Notes under the pieces: generated by a model
Databases searched by the model: none
Seen by the model: only the letters and a program-made list of their open reading frames with translations
Told to the model about the DNA's origin: nothing
Assembly: GCA_025355665.1 (NCBI GenBank)
Contig: JANXZF010000138.1
Coordinates: forward strand, 1 to 64,000
Source: Actinomycetes bacterium
GTDB taxonomy: Bacteria > Actinomycetota > Actinomycetes > Nanopelagicales > Nanopelagicaceae
Length of the DNA stretch: 64,000 bases
Direction of reading: 5' to 3'
Program-made: the position numbers and the translations under genes
Shown: positions 19,012-26,172 of the stretch, piece by piece
Position numbering within the stretch: the first letter of the stretch is position 1
Layout: each line of letters opens with the position of its first letter

Positions 19012-20598
19012 TCAGGTATTTACCGAATAGGGAATATTGACGATCGTCCACGCCGATTCAATATCGATTTCCACGCTCAACCGTTTTCCTTCGACATTTA
19101 GCGTCTTGAGATCGAACTTCGCGCCATTCAAGCCATGGCCAAATGAAGCTTGCTGTGAAAACCCGGCCGCTTCAATGGAAATTGTCAGTTTCGATTTGGA
19201 GGAAATCGGTTTCTTTGGCGTATCCCACAAACAATCGTCCTGATCTAGCAGATTGATCACGTGGAATGTGAGTCCAGTTCGACCAGTGAAAACTCTAATC
19301 CAGAGTTGTTTAGCAATCGCTTCGTGACTGATTGGGTGAGCGGAACCAAATTTGATCTCATTGTTTACTCCGAAAGCGTTGATGAGCGTGACATCAACTC
19401 GCGTTCTATCGTATATGAGGTCGCCTGCAGCAACCAGGAAATCGTAGTAATTTTGAATAGTCTTCAATGTCGATTCCGGCGCTACATAGTTGTTTACATA
19501 GTATGCGTGGTGAAGAACTCGGCCGTCGCCTCCTGTGATCAGGTGTGATGCACCGCCAGATGTGATGCTCGCAAAAGCCAACTCAAAAGAGGCCACTGCC
19601 TCTGACTCTTCGACGCCCTTACCGATCACCCCAAATGGGTGCAGATAGGCGGAAAGTATTACGGGTTTTGAAGGGTCCAGTAGACGCGCTTTCGTGGCCA
19701 GATCAGCCAAATCCATGTAAGTGGAATGAGGATCCCAAACCTCAATATAGGTTGCGTGTTGCGGAGATTGAGTCGTTGACCACGTCGGATAGTCGTTCAC
19801 GTTGTTGAAAATAAGTTTGCACGATGGAATTTCTTTTGCCATTTCTTCCAGCATTTCCGGGAATCGGTCGGCAAGATCAACGGCGATGCCATCTGCCCTG
19901 AGTGCATTTTTTGGCCAGCCGTATTGATCAAGATGGAATGCAGTGAAGCCGAATTCGTGAGCCTTCTTCAATTCGGAGATCATGTGTTTAAGCCATAGGG
20001 GATCGGCCGGGTCGACTATCCACAAGAAATTGTCGCCGAGTGTGTAAGGATTTCCTTCGGTATCGAATAACCCCGAGTCCTTCCATCTTTCCCAACCTTC
20101 GGCATCTACGGCATAAATCGCTGCGTACCCAGATGCCGTGGCGCCAACCTTGAGGTAACCGCGAATAAGTTCTTTGATTTTTTCTGTTGAGATGTGCTGT
20201 CCAAGGGGATCTGGATAATGGGAATCAGCTGTCGTCAGAAATTCATGCTTCCAGGCCCAGTCGTAAAATTGGATAGCAGTTAGGTGAAGTTTCTGTGCCC
20301 AATTCACATAGTCTTGAGTTTGCACTGAATCTGAAAATTCGGCGATAAAGCCGTAGCGCATCCTCTCCCAAGGATCTTGAAGAACCTCGAAGGCCGAAGT
20401 GATAGTGCTTCCATCGGAGTTGGTCCACGTCAGCGAGTACGCCCCTTCAGGAAGAGTACCTAGGTTGAACTTAGTACCACTCTTTAAATCTGAAATTGGC
20501 AAGGCAAGATGAGTAACGGAAGCGGTTCCTGAATCGGGAGCTAATCCGGTGATCTCCTCCGTTGGAAGGTATGAAACCTTGTCGAATATCAGATCCAT
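19012..20598 (-). CDS. GH66 dextranase-like endo-alpha-1,6-glucanase
   Basis: This 528-residue protein resembles GH66 dextranases and cycloisomaltooligosaccharide glucanotransferases. An N-terminal Ig-like domain (about 1-105) precedes a TIM barrel with IQFYDWAWKHE. The likely nucleophile is Asp224 in FHLDQYGWP and the likely acid/base is Glu286 in YIEVWDP, followed by a C-terminal beta domain. Known family members cut alpha-1,6 glucan and are secreted, but this one has no signal peptide, so it should act on imported oligomers. gaaggag precedes the ATG. It follows the GH15 gene by 2 bases. The catalytic assignments are by motif similarity. Confidence 0.85.
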   Translation of the reverse strand: MDLIFDKVSYLPTEEITGLAPDSGTASVTHLALPISDLKSGTKFNLGTLPEGAYSLTWTNSDGSTITSAFEVLQDPWERMRYGFIAEFSDSVQTQDYVNWAQKLHLTAIQFYDWAWKHEFLTTADSHYPDPLGQHISTEKIKELIRGYLKVGATASGYAAIYAVDAEGWERWKDSGLFDTEGNPYTLGDNFLWIVDPADPLWLKHMISELKKAHEFGFTAFHLDQYGWPKNALRADGIAVDLADRFPEMLEEMAKEIPSCKLIFNNVNDYPTWSTTQSPQHATYIEVWDPHSTYMDLADLATKARLLDPSKPVILSAYLHPFGVIGKGVEESEAVASFELAFASITSGGASHLITGGDGRVLHHAYYVNNYVAPESTLKTIQNYYDFLVAAGDLIYDRTRVDVTLINAFGVNNEIKFGSAHPISHEAIAKQLWIRVFTGRTGLTFHVINLLDQDDCLWDTPKKPISSKSKLTISIEAAGFSQQASFGHGLNGAKFDLKTLNVEGKRLSVEIDIESAWTIVNIPYSVNT

Positions 20599-20600
20599 TG

Positions 20601-21716
20601 TTAATTCACTCCTTCGTTAAGCATGAGTAGATACATCGCATGTGACCAAAGTAGAGGAGTGGCGACCGGCCCCCATCGTTTCACCCAGGGATCCACCATT
20701 TCCGGGTCCTGGGTGCCGTTGATGCTCTGCTCTGGCAATTCCAAGGTTTCGGTGGCCTGGTCAACGATCCATTGTCGGGCAGATTCGAAATCTTCTTCAT
20801 TACCCATAAGCCGGTCATACCAACCGAGCCAGCTGGTAAGGAGTATCCACTCTCCGCCACCGAAGTAGGTGTCTCCAAGGTAGCGATGAATTCCACCGGT
20901 TTGACCGCGAAGATCTGATCGGATCGCCTCGACTGTCTTCACAAAGATGGGGTCATTCAATTCAACGAGTCCGAGAGGAAGTGCTAACCAGAGCAAACTC
21001 GAATCGACGCGATCATCACTAAGTCCTTTGCAAAATCGTCCATTCCTTACAAAGTTGGCGAGTAGGGCCTTGCGGACTTCTTTGGCCTCTAAGACATACT
21101 TATATTCGCCCAAAAGTATTCCCGCGCTTTTGAGGCCCGCAGAGATCGCAGCGACAGTCGACGCATGCTGCCCGTCTCCAAATTCCTCCCAACAGTCAAA
21201 GCAATTGGTCTTCCAGGTTGCGGACAGGTATCTAGCAACAAGGTCAACTACTTCTGCATTAAAGTCGGTATTTCCCAATTTATCGTGGTGCCTTCTTAGT
21301 TCGGCAAGCCACAGGCCGTAGCCATCCAACTGATAATTGGGCCATGCCGAATTCTCCAATTCACCGAAAGTCTCTAGAGCGCCGTCCAACGTATAGCGAG
21401 TCGGGAGCATCTCATCCATGTGTGGCATTTCGCCGTTATCAAGGCGGAGAATGAGTGATTCAGCAGCAACCTTCTGTTCTAAGAGTGTGCGTTCTGCCCA
21501 TCGATGGAATCTTGTAGCCGAATCGGAATTACCAACGGAATCCATCGCCATGGCGCAATAAGCGCCATCTCGCAACCAAGAAAATTTGTATGTTGGGAAA
21601 TTCGGGGAAGCGACGTACGCGCCGGAAGGTGCCTGACCAGCAAGTATGACCTCAATACTTTTTAGACCCAGCCCCCCATCGGCGGTTATCAAGGGAGTGT
21701 ACAAGGGGAAGGTCAT
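20601..21716 (-). CDS. GH15 family glucoamylase-like enzyme (locus 1)
   Basis: This 371-residue (alpha/alpha)6-barrel protein has the GH15 markers YKFSWLRDGAY (about residues 43-53), NYQLDGYGLW, CFDCWEEFGDGQHAS with the likely general acid Glu, and ELPEQSINGTQDPEM near 330 with the likely base. Family enzymes release glucose from non-reducing ends of alpha-glucans, some specific for alpha-1,6 bonds. There is no signal peptide. aaaggataaag precedes the ATG, 6 bases after the permease stop. It is paralogous to the protein at 28409-29512 (shared GAYxASPNF and SWxRDGA). Confidence 0.88.
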   Translation of the reverse strand: MTFPLYTPLITADGGLGLKSIEVILAGQAPSGAYVASPNFPTYKFSWLRDGAYCAMAMDSVGNSDSATRFHRWAERTLLEQKVAAESLILRLDNGEMPHMDEMLPTRYTLDGALETFGELENSAWPNYQLDGYGLWLAELRRHHDKLGNTDFNAEVVDLVARYLSATWKTNCFDCWEEFGDGQHASTVAAISAGLKSAGILLGEYKYVLEAKEVRKALLANFVRNGRFCKGLSDDRVDSSLLWLALPLGLVELNDPIFVKTVEAIRSDLRGQTGGIHRYLGDTYFGGGEWILLTSWLGWYDRLMGNEEDFESARQWIVDQATETLELPEQSINGTQDPEMVDPWVKRWGPVATPLLWSHAMYLLMLNEGVN

Positions 21717-21722
21717 TGTTCT

Positions 21723-22568
21723 TTATCCTTTCAATGCATCAGCGGAGAGTCCGTGGATAAACTGTCGTTGAAATAGGGCGAAGACCACGATCACCGGAAC
21801 GATTGCAATCGTGGAGGCAGCGAATACGAGCCCCCAATTTGTTAAGTGCTGTCCTTGAAATATGGATATTGCGATGGGCAGAGTTCTTTTATCGGGATCA
21901 TTGATGATCGTAAGAGCCCAAACATATTCATCCCAACAGGCCAAGAAGGTGAAGATTCCAACGGTTGCAAGGGCCGGCCTTGATAAGGGGAGGATGAGTT
22001 TCCAGAAGCGGCGGAATGGACCAGCGCCGTCCATGATCATTGCTTCTTCAAGTTCCCAAGGTATTTCTTCGAAGAAGCCTCGCAAGAGAAATGTATTGAA
22101 GGCCAAATTGGTGGCAACGTAGAAGAGGATGAGCCCGACCAGCGAATTGATGAGGTGCAATTGATTTGCGAGCAGATATTGGGGGATTAGAAGCATCATG
22201 CCAGGCACCATCAAGCCCACCAGTAGCAGCCAGAACATCAAATTTTGGCCCTTGAAATTGAAGCGCGCAAAGGCGTAGGCCATCATTGCCGATAAGAGTG
22301 CAGCGATGACTGTCGACACTAAGGACACGAATACCGAGTTGGCGAAATAGTGGCCGAAGCTATTGGACGTCCAGGCGTCTGTGTAGTTGCTAAGTGTCGG
22401 GTGCTTCGGAATAAATTGCGGCGGAATCTCGAATAAGTATAGTTGCGGCTTAAATGAGGTGGCGAACAGATAGAGAAATGGAATGATCATTATCGTGGCT
22501 CCGACAATGAGCGTCACATAGCGTGCCGCTCTGAATGTGATACGTCGTTTTTTGCTGCCGACGATCAT
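21723..22568 (-). CDS. CUT1 sugar ABC transporter permease, MalG-like (locus 1)
   Basis: This 281-residue inner-membrane permease has about six helices and the cytoplasmic EAA loop EEAMIMDGAGPFRRFWKLIL near residue 185, which docks the ATPase. It ends in a short Ala-Asp-Ala-Leu-Lys-Gly tail typical of MalG-type subunits. It overlaps its MalF-like partner by 4 bases (ATGA). No ATPase gene accompanies it, so it likely uses a shared MsiK-type ATPase encoded elsewhere. Confidence 0.93.
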   Translation of the reverse strand: MIVGSKKRRITFRAARYVTLIVGATIMIIPFLYLFATSFKPQLYLFEIPPQFIPKHPTLSNYTDAWTSNSFGHYFANSVFVSLVSTVIAALLSAMMAYAFARFNFKGQNLMFWLLLVGLMVPGMMLLIPQYLLANQLHLINSLVGLILFYVATNLAFNTFLLRGFFEEIPWELEEAMIMDGAGPFRRFWKLILPLSRPALATVGIFTFLACWDEYVWALTIINDPDKRTLPIAISIFQGQHLTNWGLVFAASTIAIVPVIVVFALFQRQFIHGLSADALKG

Positions 22569-23485
22569 CGGACCACCCTTGTTACGCCGCCTCTAAAGAG
22601 CCGCATTTGAACGAACGAGATTGCAAAGACGATTATTGCGAGTGTGAATGCCAGGGCTGAGCCGTAGCCGAAGTCCAAGAATTGGAATGCTTGGTGGTAC
22701 ATGTAGCTCAAAACGACTTCTGTTTGTTGCTGTGGACCTCCGCCGGTCATGATGAATGCAGACGTGAACACGTTGAGACTGCCGATGACAAGCATGATGG
22801 TGACGAAACTAAGTGTTAAGCGTATTGAGGGAAGGGTGACGCTAAAGAAGGAACGCCAAGGTCCTGCGCCGTCAATAGCGGCAGCTTCTGTAAGTGAATC
22901 AGGAACTCCCATAAGAGCGGCTAGGAATATCAACATCGACCAGCCAACGCCCTTCCAAACTCCCAGGATGCCGATCGTGATCATGGAGGGCCATCGAGTA
23001 TCGAGCCAGCCAATATTGTGAGAGGAGAGATGCAAAAGATTATGCAATATCCAGTTTACGAAACCTGCATCTGTACTAAAGAGAAACTTAAATAACAGTG
23101 AGACAACAACCCAGCTTGTCACAACAGGAATGTAGAAGAGGGCTCTGAATAATCCGCGTCCAGGGATTTTTCTAACAAGGAGCATTGCAACCGACAAGCC
23201 AAATACTATTTGAAGAGGCACCGTAAAGACCATATAAACGGCTGCGTTTTCAAGGGCCCGCCAAAATACAGGATCGTGCATTTCACGAACGTATTGGTGC
23301 AAGCCAACAAAAGTCGTTGGAGATCCAGGAAAGACTCCCCAGTTGTAGAAACTTATTTGTAATGCTCGAAAAATCGGATAAATAATCGTAAGCAAGAAGA
23401 GTAAAAAACCGGGTGCCAAGAAAAGGTATGGGACAAATCCCGCTTTGCTAGGTTTTGAGGGCCCGTGTGGAACGTTGGCCAGCAC
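22565..23485 (-). CDS. CUT1 sugar ABC transporter permease, MalF-like (locus 1)
   Basis: This permease of about 306 residues has six helices and the EAA loop EAAAIDGAGPWRSFFSVTLP. The frame is open up to 23620, but that would run into the binding-protein gene. GTG 23485 gives a normal MalF-like length; TTG 23500 is the alternative. Both lie inside a large hairpin (23471-23504), so the ribosome start may be masked by RNA structure. The first residues (PYLFLAPGFLLFLLTIIYP) form helix 1. Partners are the 422-residue binding protein upstream and the MalG-like subunit downstream. Confidence 0.88.
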   Translation of the reverse strand: MLANVPHGPSKPSKAGFVPYLFLAPGFLLFLLTIIYPIFRALQISFYNWGVFPGSPTTFVGLHQYVREMHDPVFWRALENAAVYMVFTVPLQIVFGLSVAMLLVRKIPGRGLFRALFYIPVVTSWVVVSLLFKFLFSTDAGFVNWILHNLLHLSSHNIGWLDTRWPSMITIGILGVWKGVGWSMLIFLAALMGVPDSLTEAAAIDGAGPWRSFFSVTLPSIRLTLSFVTIMLVIGSLNVFTSAFIMTGGGPQQQTEVVLSYMYHQAFQFLDFGYGSALAFTLAIIVFAISFVQMRLFRGGVTRVVR

Positions 23486-23504
23486 CGAGGTGCTGGCCAA
23501 CGTT
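23471..23504. repeat. 34-base perfect hairpin between binding protein and permease
   Basis: AACGTTGGCCAGCACC is followed by GA and its exact complement, giving 16-bp arms with a 2-base centre. It starts 13 bases after the binding-protein stop on the minus strand. No T-run follows on that strand, so it is more likely an mRNA-stabilising or attenuating hairpin than a full terminator. Such hairpins raise binding-protein over permease output in other sugar operons (known generally). Here it also covers the likely permease start. Confidence 0.9.
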
Positions 23505-23516
23505 GAGCGTCCATTT

Positions 23517-24785
23517 TTACTTGAGTAGTGGCTCAATTTGCGCCGCTGCCTCGTCCATTGCTGCTTGTGCTGTGACTTTGCCTGACATTGCTGCGGCAAC
23601 TTGGGTTCCGATGATCGCATCGATCTTTGGATAGTTAGGTACTGGTGTACGAGCTTCTGCTGTCGCTAATTGTTTCAGGAAGGTCGCGTAATAAGGATGA
23701 ATGGCCGTTACCTGACTGGTTAGAGCGCTCAATACTGAGAGCTGTCCGGCCTTAGTCATCGCGACCTGTGCGCTCTTGGAAAGCATGAAGCGTACGAATG
23801 CCATGGCAGCTGGTTTATTCTTGCTCTTGGCGGTGACGTTGATGTCTTCGCCGCCGACAACGCTATGGCTGCCTCCAGCACCTGCTGGAACGAGTGCTTG
23901 AACAGGGTGGAAGTTTGGATATCCGCCTGCCCAGATTGGGTTCATCCAAGGTCCATCTAATGTCATTGCAAAGTTACCCTTAGCAACTCCATCGTAGGTA
24001 CTCATACCGCCAGATGCGCCAAGCATTGAATCTGGAATCGCGCCCGCCTTGTAAAGGTCAGTGAGGAACTGGATTGCTGACACGGTCTTAGCTCCGTTGA
24101 TGTAACCCTTGGCGGTCGTATTGGTTGCGTTTGTTACAGCGCCCCCGGCAGACCAGATCCATGGCAAAACATTCCATCCACCGGTTCCACCATCACCATA
24201 AAGGTAGATGCCCTGAGCTTTTAGAAGTGGAGCATCGGCCAACATGTCAGCGAACGTCTTTGGAACAGTGGTGATTCCAGCCTTTGCGAATGCATCCATG
24301 TTTGCGAAAGTTACGCGAGTGTTGGTATCTAGCGGTAGGCCGTAATAGTGACCTCCGTAGTAGTTGGTTGAGAGTGTGCCTGGATATACGGTCTTAGCCA
24401 ACTTATCGAATCCAGCCATTTTGCCATCGAGTTGAGCAAAGACTTTGCCCTGAGCGAAAGTTGGAACCCAAGGCAGGTCTGAGCGAACTACGTCGGGGAG
24501 GGTATTTGTCATGGCACTGGTGAGGAGCTTCTGATATAGGTCATCGTGGCTGAAAACCACATGCTTGACGATGATATTTGGATTCGCCTTTTCGAAGGCA
24601 GGAATCAGCGTCTTCTCAAGGGTTGGGGTCTCAGACGTCGAATATGAGGTCCAAAACGTGATGGTGACCTTCTTGGCCGGAGCGGCATTCGCACCGTAAG
24701 TGGCTCCAAACATGGAAACGAGGGATCCGACTACGAGGAATGCGACTGATCGCTTTACCCTCAAAGATCCTTTTCTATCTGTCAT
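23517..24785 (-). CDS. CUT1 extracellular solute-binding protein (locus 1)
   Basis: This 422-residue family 1 binding protein has an N-terminal signal peptide (basic MTDRKGSLRVKR, a hydrophobic core, then an Ala-Asn-Ala-Ala-like SPase I site near 35). The mature part begins VTITFWTSYST, typical of maltodextrin/oligosaccharide binders. There is no lipobox cysteine, which is unusual for a monoderm binding protein. aggag precedes the ATG by 5-6 bases. A TTGACA-N17-TAGAAA promoter overlapped by a palindrome drives it, divergent from the ROK gene. Confidence 0.93.
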   Translation of the reverse strand: MTDRKGSLRVKRSVAFLVVGSLVSMFGATYGANAAPAKKVTITFWTSYSTSETPTLEKTLIPAFEKANPNIIVKHVVFSHDDLYQKLLTSAMTNTLPDVVRSDLPWVPTFAQGKVFAQLDGKMAGFDKLAKTVYPGTLSTNYYGGHYYGLPLDTNTRVTFANMDAFAKAGITTVPKTFADMLADAPLLKAQGIYLYGDGGTGGWNVLPWIWSAGGAVTNATNTTAKGYINGAKTVSAIQFLTDLYKAGAIPDSMLGASGGMSTYDGVAKGNFAMTLDGPWMNPIWAGGYPNFHPVQALVPAGAGGSHSVVGGEDINVTAKSKNKPAAMAFVRFMLSKSAQVAMTKAGQLSVLSALTSQVTAIHPYYATFLKQLATAEARTPVPNYPKIDAIIGTQVAAAMSGKVTAQAAMDEAAAQIEPLLK

Positions 24786-24852
24786 TACTTCTCCTGTCGT
24801 GGGTAGGAAGCGATTTGCATTCAGACCGGGGGGGTGAATGTGTCGAGCGACA

Positions 24853-24883
24853 TATTTCTACAGTGGAAATAAGTATCTGTCAA
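24853..24883 (-). promoter_or_regulatory. Promoter and overlapping operator of locus 1
   Basis: On the minus strand, TTGACA (24878-24883) is followed after 17 bases by TAGAAA (24855-24860). The pseudo-palindrome TATTTCTACAGTGGAAATA (24853-24871) matches at 8 of 9 paired positions and covers the -10. A second half-site GGAAATAA lies at 24928-24935 nearer the ROK gene. The layout suggests repression by the adjacent ROK protein, as inference. Confidence 0.7.
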
Positions 24884-24994
24884 TAGCCCCATTTTGCCCC
24901 ATTTCGTCAGGGTGTTGTTTTATTGACGGAAATAATCGAATATGGCAGGCTTCTACCCTGCGCCGCAGTATGAGGAATTACGGAGGAGTCCAAT

Positions 24995-26146
24995 TTGAAG
25001 ATAGCGGCTCCGCCTTGGATCCCCCAATCTGTGCAAACTCGGGCCGTGGCATTGGAAGTGCTTCTGCACGGCCCTATCTCGCGAATAGACATTGCGCGTC
25101 GATTGAACCTATCACCAGGTTCTCTGACGCGCCTGAGCACGCCATTGATCGAGTCTGGGCTATTGGTGGAAATTAATTCGGAAGGCCGTTCAGATTGGAA
25201 AACGGGAAGACCGTCCAAACCCTTAGATGTCGTTGCCGCATCTAGACATTTCATAGGTATGAAAGTGACTGGCGAAGATGTCACTGCAGTTGTGACTGAT
25301 CTGAGGGCAAACGTTGTCGCGCAGAGCTACCGAAAGCTCACATCCCAAGTGCCAGATATGGTCGTAGTTCAGATTGCTGAGTTAGCCCGAGAACTGGCTG
25401 AGCGCGTAGATGAAATTACTGCTCTTGGTATAGGCATCGGCGGATTGGTAAATGATAAATCCGAAGTGCTCAGTGCGCCTTTTTTAGGGTGGCAGGATGT
25501 CCCGCTTGGTTCAATGGTAGAAGGTATGACAGGGATTCCCACTGTAGTTAAAAATGACGTTATTGCTTTTACCGAGGCCGAACACTGGTTTGGGGCTGCG
25601 AGTGGCCTTTCGAGATTCGCCGTAATTACTTTAGGAATTGGAGTCGGATTCGGTTTGGTCATCCATAATCAAATCGTCATGGATGCAGACTACGGCTTAG
25701 GTCTAGTAGGTCACTGGCCAATAGATCCATTTGGACCACTCTGCCCGTCTGGCCACAAGGGCTGTGCACGCATGGTTCTCACGCAAGGTGCCATCGTTCA
25801 AGCCGTTGAAAATGCAATTAATCGCAACGTGAATTACGAAGAGATTCTGCAAATGGCGAGATCAGATGAACCAGTTGCAAGGAGAGTAATAGACGATGCC
25901 GGTCGAGGCCTTGGGAAATTAATCGCAGCTGTTGCAAATCTGACCTCTCCTGAACTAATAATTCTAGGCGGCGAAGGAGTTGGGCTGGTGGAAGTTGCGG
26001 CCGCTTCCATTCAAGAGGGAATAAAAGAGCAAAGAGATCCGAAGGCGAAGAAGATCAATTTTGTAACTACCTCGGGTGACAATATGGAGTGGTGCAGGGG
26101 CGCGGCAGTACTTGCAATTCAAGAGTATGTTCTGGGGCGCCCTTAA
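24995..26146 (+). CDS. ROK-family transcriptional regulator (locus 1)
   Basis: This 383-residue NagC/XylR-type ROK repressor has a winged helix (about residues 15-65: HGPISRIDIARRLNLSPGSL) followed by a sugar-kinase-like ROK domain with GIGIGGLVND and VKNDVIAFTEAEHWFG. Its zinc-type cluster is degenerate: CPSGHKGCAR replaces the usual CxCGxxGCxE, so inducer or metal binding may differ. The TTG start has ggagg 10 bases upstream. Divergence from the binding-protein gene makes it the likely local repressor responding to the imported sugar. Confidence 0.9.
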   Translation: MKIAAPPWIPQSVQTRAVALEVLLHGPISRIDIARRLNLSPGSLTRLSTPLIESGLLVEINSEGRSDWKTGRPSKPLDVVAASRHFIGMKVTGEDVTAVVTDLRANVVAQSYRKLTSQVPDMVVVQIAELARELAERVDEITALGIGIGGLVNDKSEVLSAPFLGWQDVPLGSMVEGMTGIPTVVKNDVIAFTEAEHWFGAASGLSRFAVITLGIGVGFGLVIHNQIVMDADYGLGLVGHWPIDPFGPLCPSGHKGCARMVLTQGAIVQAVENAINRNVNYEEILQMARSDEPVARRVIDDAGRGLGKLIAAVANLTSPELIILGGEGVGLVEVAAASIQEGIKEQRDPKAKKINFVTTSGDNMEWCRGAAVLAIQEYVLGRP

Positions 26147-26172
26147 CCGATTCGAGAAGGTTATTTTCTGGA

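Noticed and set aside
19012-19014. TGA readthrough joining GH66 to the GH31-like tail as one protein
   Set aside because: GH66 is already complete at its own stop. The tail is a GH31 C-terminus without its catalytic domain, so a relic explains it better than programmed readthrough.
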